NCBI GenBank assembly: GCA_905214905.1
Contig: CAJMNK010000035.1
Coordinates: 1-20,620, forward strand
Length of the DNA: 20,620 nucleotides
From: an uncultured bacterium
GTDB taxonomy: Bacteria; Actinomycetota; Coriobacteriia; Coriobacteriales; Coriobacteriaceae
Direction: 5' to 3'
The notes beneath the pieces were generated by a model that was not told the origin of the DNA, ran no database searches, and saw only the letters and a program-made list of their open reading frames with translations. Shown one piece after another: positions 6,287-13,820 of the stretch. Numbering within the stretch: position 1 is the first letter of the stretch; every line of letters begins with the position of its first letter. The translations under genes and the position numbers were made by a program.

Positions 6287-6358
6287 TTTTTGACCATCCG
6301 TCGCGGGACACATCCATTGGCAATGCCGGTCCCAAGTCGTAAGAAAGAAGTGGTTGCT

Positions 6359-7195
6359 ATGGCACAGAGCAAGGTAGAATATCCCACCCCCGATTGCCTG
6401 GCACCTGCCGCGATCGAGGCCAAGACCGAGGCCGCCGGCGTTACCAAGGCCAACCTGCCGGTCTCGAAGACCTTTTTGCTCGCCATGTTCGCCGGCGCGT
6501 TCATTGCCTTCGGTGGCCTGTTCTTCACGGTCTTTCTGAGCGATGCGACCCTCGGTTGGGGCGTTCAGCGCTTAGTGGGTGGTCTTTGTTTTTGCCTGGG
6601 GCTGGTGCTCGTGCTCATTTGCGGCGCGGAGCTGTTTACCGGTAACTCGCTGATGGTCTGCGCGCTTAAGAGCAAAAAGATCGCGCTCGTCAAGATGCTC
6701 AAGGCCTGGGCCATTGTGTGGATCGGCAACTTTGTCGGTGCCCTGTTCGTTGTCTTTTTGATTTACATGGCAGCCATTTACAAGCTCAACGGCGAGGCGG
6801 TCGCCAACACCATGGTGAGCGTCGCCGCCGGTAAGGTCACGATCGACGCCGTTACCATCTTCTTCCGTGGCATTCTGTGCAACATCTTTGTGTGCCTGGC
6901 CGTATGGATCGGTACCGCCGGCAAGACCGTGGTCGACAAGGTCGTGGGCATTCTGCTGCCCATTGCCGCCTTTGTGGCCTGCGGTTTTGAGCATTGCGTC
7001 GCCAACATGTACTTTTTGCCCATGGGTATTTTGATGCACTCCTGCGGCTATGGAGCCGATGTCGCCGGCGCCGACGCTCTTAACGCGGCGGGCCTGGCGC
7101 TCAACCTTTCGGTCGCCACGCTCGGCAATATTGTGGGCGGCGCCCTGATCGTGGCTCTTGGCTACTGGTTTATCTACGCCAACAAAGAGGCCTAA
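6359..7195 (+). CDS. Formate/nitrite transporter (FNT/FocA family) channel
   Basis: This is a 278-residue membrane protein with about six hydrophobic segments and both FNT signatures: GAELFTGNS and FFRGILCNIFVCLAVW. The gating/protonation histidine of FocA is conserved as His212 in GFEHCVANMYFLP. FNT channels are homopentamers that move formate, nitrite or related small anions across the cytoplasmic membrane. ATG 6359 is preferred over upstream ATGs because AGAAAG precedes it and the homology starts near MAQSKVEYPTP. It sits between the tRNA element and selA. Formate is the substrate of formate dehydrogenases, which are often selenoproteins, so neighbourhood with the sel genes is sensible. 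The exact anion cannot be decided from sequence. A GGGACAGG palindrome begins six bases after the stop. Confidence 0.9.
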   Translation: MAQSKVEYPTPDCLAPAAIEAKTEAAGVTKANLPVSKTFLLAMFAGAFIAFGGLFFTVFLSDATLGWGVQRLVGGLCFCLGLVLVLICGAELFTGNSLMVCALKSKKIALVKMLKAWAIVWIGNFVGALFVVFLIYMAAIYKLNGEAVANTMVSVAAGKVTIDAVTIFFRGILCNIFVCLAVWIGTAGKTVVDKVVGILLPIAAFVACGFEHCVANMYFLPMGILMHSCGYGADVAGADALNAAGLALNLSVATLGNIVGGALIVALGYWFIYANKEA

Positions 7196-7200
7196 CCGAC

Positions 7201-7288
7201 CAAAAAGGGACAGGTTTATTTTGGCAGGTTTTGGACGAGGCGCTTCGCCGTCTTGTCGCGAGCTGCCATAATGGACCTGTCCCTTTTG
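7201..7288. repeat. GGGACAGG palindromic element, copy 1
   Basis: Left arm 7201-7227 (core AGGGACAGGTTTATTTTGG) and right arm 7263-7288 (core CCTGTCCCTTTTG) are inverted copies, matching at 23 of 26 aligned positions with one single-base gap. The 35-base interior contains a small GGCG/CGCC hairpin. The left arm shares an 18-base run with the element at 20505-20586. It could act as a bidirectional terminator between the transporter and selA. Confidence 0.75.
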
Positions 7289-7364
7289 TATTCGCGTCGT
7301 CACATTTTGGCCGATGACGACCAAAGGGGACCTGCTTTTTATTGAACATGTCGAAAGGCTTTCC

Positions 7365-8822
7365 ATGAGCGACTGCGAATCCATGCCTGCCGAGGTGCGC
7401 GACCGCCTGCGCTCCATTCCCGCTGTCCACGAGCTGCTGGCGGAGTGGCCGGTCATGAAGGCTGCGGGCGATGCGGGCGACACGATTGTGCGCGAGGCGA
7501 TTGACGCCGAGCTCGATGCCGAGCGCACGGCGATTCGCTCCGGCGCCCCCGCTAGGAATAAGCGCGAGCTCGCCTTGGCTATCGAGCGGCGGTGTCACCG
7601 CCTGTCGCTGCCGACCCTGCGTCCCGCCGTCAACGCGACGGGCGTTGTGATTCACACCAATCTGGGCCGCGCTCCGCTCGCTCCCGCAGCGGTGCAGGCG
7701 GTGACCGATGTCGCCCGCGGATACAGCACGCTCGAGTATGACGTCGCGACCTGTGCACGTGGTGGCCGCAAGGAACATGCCGCGCGCCTGCTGCGCACGC
7801 TCACGGGGGCGCAGGACGCCTTGGTTGTCAACAATAATGCCGCGGCGGTGCTGCTGGTACTTGCCGCGCATGCGTGCGGCAAAGAGGTCATCGTGAGCCG
7901 CGGCGAGCTGGTCGAGGTGGGCGGCAGCTTCCGCATCCCCGACATCATGGCGGCTTCGGGTGCCAAGCTTGTCGAAGTGGGCTCTACCAACCGCACGCAT
8001 CTGGATGATTATCGATGTGCCATTACGCCCAGCACGGCGATGATCCTGAAAGTCCATCCTTCCAACTATCGTATCGAGGGCTTCCACGAGGAGGTTTCCG
8101 CGGCGGAGCTTTCCGCGCTGGCGCATGAGCACGGGCTGTTGCTGTACGAGGACCAGGGCTCGGGCGCTTTGCTTGCAGACGGGGTGCTCGCCGATGCGGG
8201 GGAGCAGCCCACGTCCGCCTCGCTTTGCGCCGGCGTTGACGTCGTCTCGTGCTCGGGTGACAAGCTGCTCGGTGCTTCGCAGGCGGGTATTATTCTCGGT
8301 AGCGCCCAAGTAATCGCCGCCTGTGCCTCGCATCCGCTTATGCGCGCGCTTCGCCCCGGCAAGCTCACGCTCGCGGCGCTCGAGGCCACTTTGCGTCTGT
8401 ATGTGACCGGATCCGATACGGCGCATCGGGAGATCCCGGTACTCAACATGCTTTCCGGCGCGCCGGCGCCGCTCGAGCGTCAGGCCAAGCGCCTGCACGA
8501 CCGCATACTGCGCAAGCTTCGCGAGGCTCAGTGCGAAAAGGCCGTGGAGCTGCAGGTTGTCGAGGGTGTCTCTACTCCCGGCGGCGGATCGCTGCCGACC
8601 GTCGAGCTCCCAACATTTTGCGTTGCCGTCTGTCCCGTCGATGGGCGCCTATCCGCCGATGGCCTAAAGCACGCTTTGGTTCAGGAGCCCGATACGCCGG
8701 TTGTGACGCGCGTGCGGCACGACCAGGTGCTGTTTGACGTTCGCACGCTCTTGCACGACACCGACCTTGATCTGTGTGCGTCTGCGTTGGCGGATGCCGT
8801 GCAAACGGGTTTGCGTCGATGA
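7365..8822 (+). CDS. selA: L-seryl-tRNA(Sec) selenium transferase SelA
   Basis: SelA converts Ser-tRNA-Sec to Sec-tRNA-Sec using selenophosphate and PLP; the bacterial enzyme is a large homodecamer. Clear family blocks are NATGVVIHTNLGRAPL, NNNAAAVLLVLAA, VSRGELVEVGGSFRIPD, EVGSTNRTH and the PLP site SCSGDKLLGASQAGII (Lys300). ATG 7365, with GAAAGG upstream, gives 485 residues, close to E. coli (463). An in-frame ATG at 7314 would add 17 residues read through repeat-like DNA and lacks a good ribosome site, so I reject it. The TGA overlaps the selB ATG (8819-8822), coupling the two. Upstream DNA from 7201 to 7350 holds a palindrome but no evident consensus promoter. Confidence 0.95.
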   Translation: MSDCESMPAEVRDRLRSIPAVHELLAEWPVMKAAGDAGDTIVREAIDAELDAERTAIRSGAPARNKRELALAIERRCHRLSLPTLRPAVNATGVVIHTNLGRAPLAPAAVQAVTDVARGYSTLEYDVATCARGGRKEHAARLLRTLTGAQDALVVNNNAAAVLLVLAAHACGKEVIVSRGELVEVGGSFRIPDIMAASGAKLVEVGSTNRTHLDDYRCAITPSTAMILKVHPSNYRIEGFHEEVSAAELSALAHEHGLLLYEDQGSGALLADGVLADAGEQPTSASLCAGVDVVSCSGDKLLGASQAGIILGSAQVIAACASHPLMRALRPGKLTLAALEATLRLYVTGSDTAHREIPVLNMLSGAPAPLERQAKRLHDRILRKLREAQCEKAVELQVVEGVSTPGGGSLPTVELPTFCVAVCPVDGRLSADGLKHALVQEPDTPVVTRVRHDQVLFDVRTLLHDTDLDLCASALADAVQTGLRR

Positions 8823-10789
8823 CGGCGCGTGAGCTTGTCGAGTGTTCCGTTGTCGTTGGAACAGCAGGACACGTTGACCACGGAAAGTCGGCCCTTATCG
8901 AGGCACTGACTGGCAAAAATCCCGACCGTCTGGAGGTCGAGAAGCGCCGAGGCATGACTACGGAGCTCGGCTTTGGCGAGCTCGAGCTTCCCAGCGGCAA
9001 GCTTGTCGGCTTGGTCGACGTGCCTGGGCATGCGCACTATCTGCGCGCCATGGTGCAGGGCGCCACCGGCGTGGACGTTGCGTTGCTGGTGGTTTCGGCC
9101 GTTGAGGGCGTGATGCCGCAGACCCGCGAGCATGTTCGCGTACTGGAGCTGTTGGGTGTGACGCACATGGTCGTTGCGCTTACGATGCGCGATCTGGCCG
9201 ATGACGAGACGGCGGAGCTCGCCGAGCTCGACGTGATGGATTTCCTCGGCGATACCGTCTTTGCCGATGCACCCGTGGTGCCCGTTTCCTCTCGCACGGG
9301 TGCGGGCGTCGAGGACGTTCGCCTTGCCCTCGATACCGCTATCGACTCTTTCCTGGCCGATGCCGCATCCCGCCCGGTGCGCCCCGGTCTGGCCCCGCGC
9401 CTGCCCATCGACCGCTGCTTCACCATCAAGGGATCCGGGACGGTCGTCACGGGCACGCTTCACGATGCCCCCGTGACGGTGGGCGATGAGCTCGTTTCGA
9501 GTCCCGCGGGCGTGCGCTGCCGCGTGCGCGCGATTCAGGTGCATGGCGATACTCCTCGGTCGTTGCCCGGACAGCGCGTGGCGCTCAACATCGTGGGCGA
9601 CGGCGCGGGCGACCTTCCGCGCGGCGAGGTCCTCTGCGGGTCTGGTGCCGAGGGCTCGACGCTCAGGCTCATCGCCCGCTTCACGTATCTGGGGCGCGTG
9701 GGCACCAAGCCCGTGCCCTTCGAGTCCGGCGCGCGCGTACACGTGATGGTGGGCACGGCAGAGGTCCTCGGCCGTATCATGCTCATGGAGGGTGAAGGAC
9801 CCATTGAGGCTGGCGAGACCCGCATCGTGCAGGTCCGTCTGGAGGAGCGTCTTCCCGTGCGATCGGGCGACGGCCTCATCGTGCTCGCGTTCTCGCCGGT
9901 GACGCTTATCGGCGGCGGTCGCGTTCTTCTTTCGCGGTGCCGCCGCTCGCGCGACCTCTCCGCGGGCGAGCGCGCGCTGCTCGGGGCCCTGGATGCCGGC
10001 GACCGCGCTGCCACCGTTGCCGCATGGCTGGGGCTGCAGCGCCTGCCCGCGCCTGCCGCGGCCGCAACCCGTGCTCTCGATCTTTCGGGCGCCGAGGCGG
10101 CCGCGCTCCTGCACGGGACGGTTTCCTCGGGCGATGCCGTGGCGCTTCATGCCGAGCGTTCGACCGAGGAGCTCTATGCCGCCCCCGCTGTGCTCGACGC
10201 CGCACTCGTCATGCTCTCCGACACGCTGGCCGCCATGCACGGGGCCTCGCCCAAGCAGACGGGTTTCACGCCGGGCGAGGTTGCACATGCTGCCTGGCCG
10301 ACAGCGGACGAAGACGTCGCGTCCGCGCTCGTCCTCGAGGGCTGTGCGCGCGGCGTGTGCGCCGTAGACGGTGCCGAGGTGTTCGACCCGCATTCCGCTG
10401 CCGCCGCCGCGCGCGTGGTGCGTGAGGCCTGTGACCGCATCCTGGCGTTGCTCGACGGGGCCGGTCTCGATGCACCGACGTTGCCCGAGGTGGGCGAGTG
10501 GTTGCAGCTCGATTGCGACACCATGACGCGGGCTCTGCGCGAGCTTTCGCTCAACCGCTCGATTGTGAAGGTCGAGCGCGACGTTGCTCTGTCCGCCGCC
10601 GCCGTGGCCCATGCGCGTGAGGTCGTAGCAGCTGCCATCGAGGCTGCCGGTGGCACTGCCACTACGAGCGTGCTGCGCGAGGCCCTGGGCGTGTCGCGCA
10701 AACGAGCCATTAGCATCTTGGAGCACCTGGATGCCGTGCGCTTTACAGTGCTCGACAAGGAGGCCGGCGGTCTGAGATCGCTGCGCTAG
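8819..10789 (+). CDS. selB: Selenocysteine-specific elongation factor SelB
   Basis: SelB is the GTP-binding factor that brings Sec-tRNA-Sec to UGA codons marked by a SECIS hairpin. The product has 656 residues from ATG 8819, which overlaps the selA stop. The G domain has G1 GTAGHVDHGKS (14-24), a switch I region KRRGMTTELGF, and G3 DVPGH. The G4 motif, normally TKxD or NKxD, reads TMRD (122-125). Beta-barrel domains follow, then a C-terminal winged-helix region ending LGVSRKRAISILEHLDAVRF, the part that binds the SECIS. An in-frame ATG at 8774 would run inside selA and adds a non-homologous stretch. The stop is followed at once by a 160-bp palindromic element and then selC. The function is secure; the missing G4 lysine is odd and discussed separately. 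Confidence 0.94.
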   Translation: MTARELVECSVVVGTAGHVDHGKSALIEALTGKNPDRLEVEKRRGMTTELGFGELELPSGKLVGLVDVPGHAHYLRAMVQGATGVDVALLVVSAVEGVMPQTREHVRVLELLGVTHMVVALTMRDLADDETAELAELDVMDFLGDTVFADAPVVPVSSRTGAGVEDVRLALDTAIDSFLADAASRPVRPGLAPRLPIDRCFTIKGSGTVVTGTLHDAPVTVGDELVSSPAGVRCRVRAIQVHGDTPRSLPGQRVALNIVGDGAGDLPRGEVLCGSGAEGSTLRLIARFTYLGRVGTKPVPFESGARVHVMVGTAEVLGRIMLMEGEGPIEAGETRIVQVRLEERLPVRSGDGLIVLAFSPVTLIGGGRVLLSRCRRSRDLSAGERALLGALDAGDRAATVAAWLGLQRLPAPAAAATRALDLSGAEAAALLHGTVSSGDAVALHAERSTEELYAAPAVLDAALVMLSDTLAAMHGASPKQTGFTPGEVAHAAWPTADEDVASALVLEGCARGVCAVDGAEVFDPHSAAAAARVVREACDRILALLDGAGLDAPTLPEVGEWLQLDCDTMTRALRELSLNRSIVKVERDVALSAAAVAHAREVVAAAIEAAGGTATTSVLREALGVSRKRAISILEHLDAVRFTVLDKEAGGLRSLR

Positions 10790-10809
10790 CGGTTTCCGCA
10801 TCGCTGCTC

Positions 10810-10969
10810 GGCACGAAACCGGCCTATCTACTACGTTTAAGTGACTACCCTCAACCATGCCAAAAACTGCAAAAACAAAACAGCAGGTAGACGGCTTGCC
10901 ATTTTTGCCAAAAAGCGGTTATGGTCGACTCCTACGAATAAAACGTAGTAGATGGGTCGTTTTCGTGGC
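10810..10969. repeat. 160-bp imperfect palindrome between selB and selC
   Basis: Arms 10812-10838 and 10941-10967 pair at 26 of 27 positions, allowing two G-T wobbles. The central 13 bases ATCTACTACGTTT are an exact inverted match. The ~100-base interior is A-rich and continues as a looser hairpin (ACCAT at 10854-10858 with ATGGT at 10920-10924). There is no credible ORF. Size, long terminal inverted arms and lack of coding capacity resemble a miniature inverted-repeat element. It differs in sequence from the GGGACAGG family. It accounts for most of the 260 bases between selB and selC. Confidence 0.65.
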
Positions 10970-10994
10970 ACGGCACCCGTCCCAAATGAACTGC

Positions 10995-11037
10995 TTTGGT
11001 CCTCTTTGCGGTTGCGGTATATTCGGTTTGGTAAAAT
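10995..11037 (+). promoter_or_regulatory. Possible promoter region of selC
   Basis: Two -10-like boxes precede selC: TATATT at 11018-11023, with a weak -35 TTGGTC at 10996-11001 (16-base spacing), and TAAAAT at 11032-11037 with no well-spaced -35. The first would give a leader of about 20 bases. Neither is a strong match. Confidence 0.3.
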
Positions 11038-11049
11038 ACCGCCACGTTT

Positions 11050-11146
11050 GGGAGCGGATGGGCTCCGGTGGGCCCCGCGGTCTTCAAAACCGTTGTGAGG
11101 CGTGCAAAACGTCTTGGATGTGTTCGATTCACATCCGTTCCCGCCA
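11050..11146 (+). tRNA. selC: tRNA-Sec (UCA), selC
   Basis: This has the special tRNA-Sec architecture. The 8-bp acceptor GGGAGCGG (11050-11057) pairs with CCGTTCCC (11135-11142), with one G-T pair. The D stem has 6 bp, GGGCTC/GGGCCC, with the 4-base loop CGGT. The anticodon stem GCGGT/ACCGT closes loop CTTCAAA with anticodon TCA at 11084-11086. A long variable arm follows, then T arm GATGTG-TTCGATT-CACATC, discriminator G and encoded CCA (11144-11146). The 5' G of the acceptor and the long variable arm fit serylation by SerRS followed by SelA. It lies 260 bases after selB on the same strand. Confidence 0.96.
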
Positions 11147-11157
11147 ACGCATCTCGC

Positions 11158-11200
11158 CAAAACCACCACAAAGGTGCCTGTCCCCTTTGTGGTGGTTTTG
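11158..11200. repeat. GGGACAGG-type palindrome after selC; possible terminator
   Basis: CAAAACCACCACAAAGG (11158-11174) and its perfect complement (11184-11200) form a 17-bp stem with loop TGCCTGTCC. On the minus strand the centre reads GGGGACAGGCACC, sharing the GGGACAGG core with the elements at 7201 and 20505 but with a different flank. Placed 11 bases after selC, it probably doubles as its terminator, although the T run (TTTT) lies inside the stem end. Confidence 0.7.
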
Positions 11201-11352
11201 AAACGTGCGGGAAACAGCTTCGAAACACGCGATTTGTGTGCCGGGTGCTCAAAAACGCTTCTACCTGCATCGTAATCAAAACGAAACATCTGCTCGTCGG
11301 CTTATGCGAAACTTTGCCGCAACAGTGCGATATTATCCATACTCGATAAAGT

Positions 11353-11375
11353 TCGCGGCGCATAGGGTGCCGCGA
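11353..11375 (+). promoter_or_regulatory. Leader hairpin upstream of gdhA
   Basis: TCGCGGCGC and GTGCCGCGA form a 9-bp stem (one G-T) with a 5-base loop ATAGG, 26 bases before the gdhA ribosome site. There is no T run, so it is not a classic terminator. The rest of the 263 bases between selC and gdhA shows nothing I can name beyond A/T-rich boxes such as TATTAT at 11331-11336. Confidence 0.4.
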
Positions 11376-11409
11376 CCAACATTTTTCGTTTCCCATCATT
11401 GGAGGAAGC

Positions 11410-12765
11410 ATGAGCTACACGCAGAAAGTTCTCGAAGAGCTCAAGGCCCGCTATCCCGAGCAGCCTGAGTTCATCCAGGCCGCGACCGAGATCCTCGGCA
11501 CCATCCAGCCGGCGCTCGACGCCCACCCCGAGTACGAGGAGGCCGCCCTACTGGAGCGCCTCGTCGAGCCCGAGCGCATCGTTATGTTCCGTGTTCCCTG
11601 GGTCGACGACCAGGGCAAGGTTCAGGTCAACCGCGGCTACCGCGTCGAGTTCAACTCTGCCATTGGACCCTACAAGGGCGGCCTGCGCTTTAACCCGACG
11701 GTCACCCTGGGCATGCTCAAGTTCCTGGGCCTGGAGCAGATCCTCAAGAACAGCCTGACCACCCTGCCCATGGGCGGCGGCAAGGGCGGCTCCGACTTTG
11801 ACCCCAAGGGCAAGTCCAACAACGAGATCATGCACTTCTGCCAGTCCTTCATGACCGAGCTCTATCGTCACATCGGCCCCAACACCGACGTTCCCGCCGG
11901 CGACCTGGGCGTTGGCGGCCGCGAGGTTGCCTACATGTTCGGTCAGTACAAGCGCCTGACCAACGAGTGGACCGGCGTCCTCACCGGCAAGGGCCTCTCC
12001 TTTGGTGGCTCGCTCGCCCGTACCGAGGCCACTGGCTACGGCCTGGTCTACTTTGTGGACGAGTACCTCAAGAGCCGCGGCGACTCCTTCGAGGGCAAGA
12101 ACGTCGTCGTTCACGGTTCCGGTAACGTCGCTATCTACGCGGTCCAGAAGGTCTCCCAGCTCGGCGGCAAGGTGCTGGCCTGCTCCGACACCCACGGTTG
12201 GGTCGAGGATCCCGACGGCATCGACTACACCGTGCTCGAGCATGTCTACAACAAGAAGCGCTCCGGCCACGACAAGGGCGTTACGCTCGCTATGTACGTC
12301 GACGAGAAGCCCAATGCCACGTGGCACGAGGGTGACGGCCGCGGCGTGTGGCAGCTGCCCTGCGACATCGCGCTGCCCTGCGCTCGCGAGAACACGCTGC
12401 TGCTCGAGGACGCCCAGGCGCTCGTCGCCAACGGCTGCAAGGTGGTCGGCGAGGGCGCGAACATGCCCACGACCATCGAGGCCACGACTTACTTCCAGGA
12501 GAACGGCGTCGCCTTTATGCCCGGTAAGGCTGCCAACGCCGGCGGCGTGCTCGTGTCCGGCCTCGAGATGAGCCAGAACGCCGAGCACCTGTCCTGGACC
12601 TTCGAGGAGGTCGATGGCAAGCTCGAGCAGCTCATGCGCGGCATGTTCCACAACGTGGACGATACCGCCAAAGAGTATGGCCAGGAGGGCAACTTTGTCA
12701 TGGGCGCCAACATCGCCGGCTTCCTGAAGGTCGCCGACGCCATGCTCGCCCAGGGCGTCTGCTAA
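11410..12765 (+). CDS. gdhA: NADP-type glutamate dehydrogenase GdhA
   Basis: GdhA interconverts 2-oxoglutarate plus ammonium and glutamate, usually in the assimilatory direction with NADPH, as a cytosolic hexamer. The 451-residue product matches the bacterial small-subunit enzymes (E. coli 447). Family blocks are SAIGPYKGGLRF, the catalytic lysine region LPMGGGKGGSDFDPKG, PAGDLGVGGREVAYMFGQYK, a Rossmann segment VVHGSGNVAIYA and GEGANMPTT. ATG 11410 has a near-perfect GGAGG at 11401-11405. A strong terminator follows 43 bases after the stop, so it is a single-gene unit. Codon use is strongly biased to C-ending codons, as expected for a highly expressed gene. Cofactor preference is assigned from overall similarity, not from a specificity residue I could verify. 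Confidence 0.95.
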   Translation: MSYTQKVLEELKARYPEQPEFIQAATEILGTIQPALDAHPEYEEAALLERLVEPERIVMFRVPWVDDQGKVQVNRGYRVEFNSAIGPYKGGLRFNPTVTLGMLKFLGLEQILKNSLTTLPMGGGKGGSDFDPKGKSNNEIMHFCQSFMTELYRHIGPNTDVPAGDLGVGGREVAYMFGQYKRLTNEWTGVLTGKGLSFGGSLARTEATGYGLVYFVDEYLKSRGDSFEGKNVVVHGSGNVAIYAVQKVSQLGGKVLACSDTHGWVEDPDGIDYTVLEHVYNKKRSGHDKGVTLAMYVDEKPNATWHEGDGRGVWQLPCDIALPCARENTLLLEDAQALVANGCKVVGEGANMPTTIEATTYFQENGVAFMPGKAANAGGVLVSGLEMSQNAEHLSWTFEEVDGKLEQLMRGMFHNVDDTAKEYGQEGNFVMGANIAGFLKVADAMLAQGVC

Positions 12766-12808
12766 ATCCAGCTCAACATAGCTCCACACAGCACCAGCTG
12801 ATGCGCTT

Positions 12809-12842
12809 AAGGCTCCCGGCAATTCCTGCCGGGAGCCTTTTT
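12809..12842 (+). terminator. Rho-independent terminator of gdhA
   Basis: GGCTCCCGGCA (12811-12821) pairs perfectly with TGCCGGGAGCC (12827-12837) around ATTCC, flanked by AA on the left and TTTTT on the right. Confidence 0.93.
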
Positions 12843-12905
12843 CTATGGTGGCGAGGGCTGTGCGCCCTCGTTTGGTACACTTAGAGGTACTGGACAAGTA
12901 AAGAG

Positions 12906-13820
12906 ATGGGGGAGAACGTGCTCAAGTTCGGTACCTACGTCCGTGTTGGAAACGCGGCCGAAGCCTATGAGCTCTTGCAGAAGAACCGCAACAACAAGAT
13001 TGTGGGCGGCGGCATCTGGATGCGCCTGGGTTCGCGTCGTGTGGCGACGGCGATTGACCTTTCGGCCTGCGGACTCGATCAGATCGAGGAGACCGAGACC
13101 GAGTTTCGCATCGGTGCCATGTGCACCCTGCGCCAGCTCGAGCGTCATGCCGGGCTCAACGCGCTTGTCAATAATGTCTTTGAGTTCGCCGTCCACGACA
13201 TCGTGGGCGTGCAGCTGCGCAACACCGCCACGGTGGGCGGCAGCATCTACGGCCGCTTTGGCTTCTCGGACGTTCTCTCCGCCTTTCTCGCGCTCGATTC
13301 CTATGTTGAGCTGACGGGCGCCGGCCGCGTGCCGCTCGCGGAGTTCGTGCGGATGGGCTACGTGCGCGACGTGATCGAGCATGTCGTGGTCGTCAAGCAC
13401 GAGTACCGTGCGAGCTACGAGGCCGTGCGCAAGGCCGCGACCGATTTCCCCTCGCTGAACGTCACCGCCGCTTGGTGGGACGGCTCCTGGCACGTCACCG
13501 TGGGCGCCCGCCCGCTGCGCGCGACCCTGCTGCAGGGCGAGGCGTGTGGCCTCGCCAGCGAGCAGCCTTCCGAGGACGAGCTGCGCGCCCTGGCCGCGTC
13601 CGTACGCGCGCTGAGCTATGGCACCAACCTGTGGGGCTCGGCTGACTACCGCCGCCGCATCTCGGCCCCGCTGGCGATTCAGGCTGTGCGCCGCGCCGCT
13701 GGCATCGAGCTTTCGGCCGCGCTTGCCCACGAGCTCGAGGGCGTGCAGATTCCTAAGTTTGCCACGGACGAGTATTCCTGCCGCCGCGTGCCCGGCGTCG
13801 ATTCTAGCGAGGTGCGCTAA
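12906..13820 (+). CDS. FAD-binding subunit of a molybdenum hydroxylase (CoxM/XdhB-like)
   Basis: The product is 304 residues. The FAD-binding motif is KIVGGGIWMR (31-40), replacing the usual AGGTDL-type loop; a second block IGAMCTLRQLE (69-79) and RNTATVGGSI (105-114) are typical of the CoxM/XDH FAD domain. In this enzyme class the subunit passes electrons from the 2Fe-2S clusters to FAD and on to NAD or another acceptor. The start is uncertain: ATG 12906, used here, has a weak AAAGAG upstream, while GTG 12918 is preceded by GGGGGAG and would remove four residues. The stop shares one base with the next start (TAATG at 13818-13822), so the two subunits are translated together. The unit is bounded by terminators at 12809 and 16676. 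Confidence 0.88.
   Translation: MGENVLKFGTYVRVGNAAEAYELLQKNRNNKIVGGGIWMRLGSRRVATAIDLSACGLDQIEETETEFRIGAMCTLRQLERHAGLNALVNNVFEFAVHDIVGVQLRNTATVGGSIYGRFGFSDVLSAFLALDSYVELTGAGRVPLAEFVRMGYVRDVIEHVVVVKHEYRASYEAVRKAATDFPSLNVTAAWWDGSWHVTVGARPLRATLLQGEACGLASEQPSEDELRALAASVRALSYGTNLWGSADYRRRISAPLAIQAVRRAAGIELSAALAHELEGVQIPKFATDEYSCRRVPGVDSSEVR

Noticed and set aside
5868..6335. Minus-strand open frames of ~150 residues over the tRNA genes
   Set aside because: They lie antisense to two good tRNAs and the tRNA-derived repeat and contain translated tRNA sequence. No protein family is recognisable.
7314..7364. Longer selA start at ATG 7314
   Set aside because: The extra 17 residues are read through repeat-like DNA, are not homologous to SelA, and lack a good ribosome site. 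ATG 7365 has GAAAGG.
8774..8818. Longer selB start at ATG 8774
   Set aside because: It lies wholly within selA, adds a cysteine-rich non-homologous segment, and ATG 8819 gives the classic ATGA coupling.
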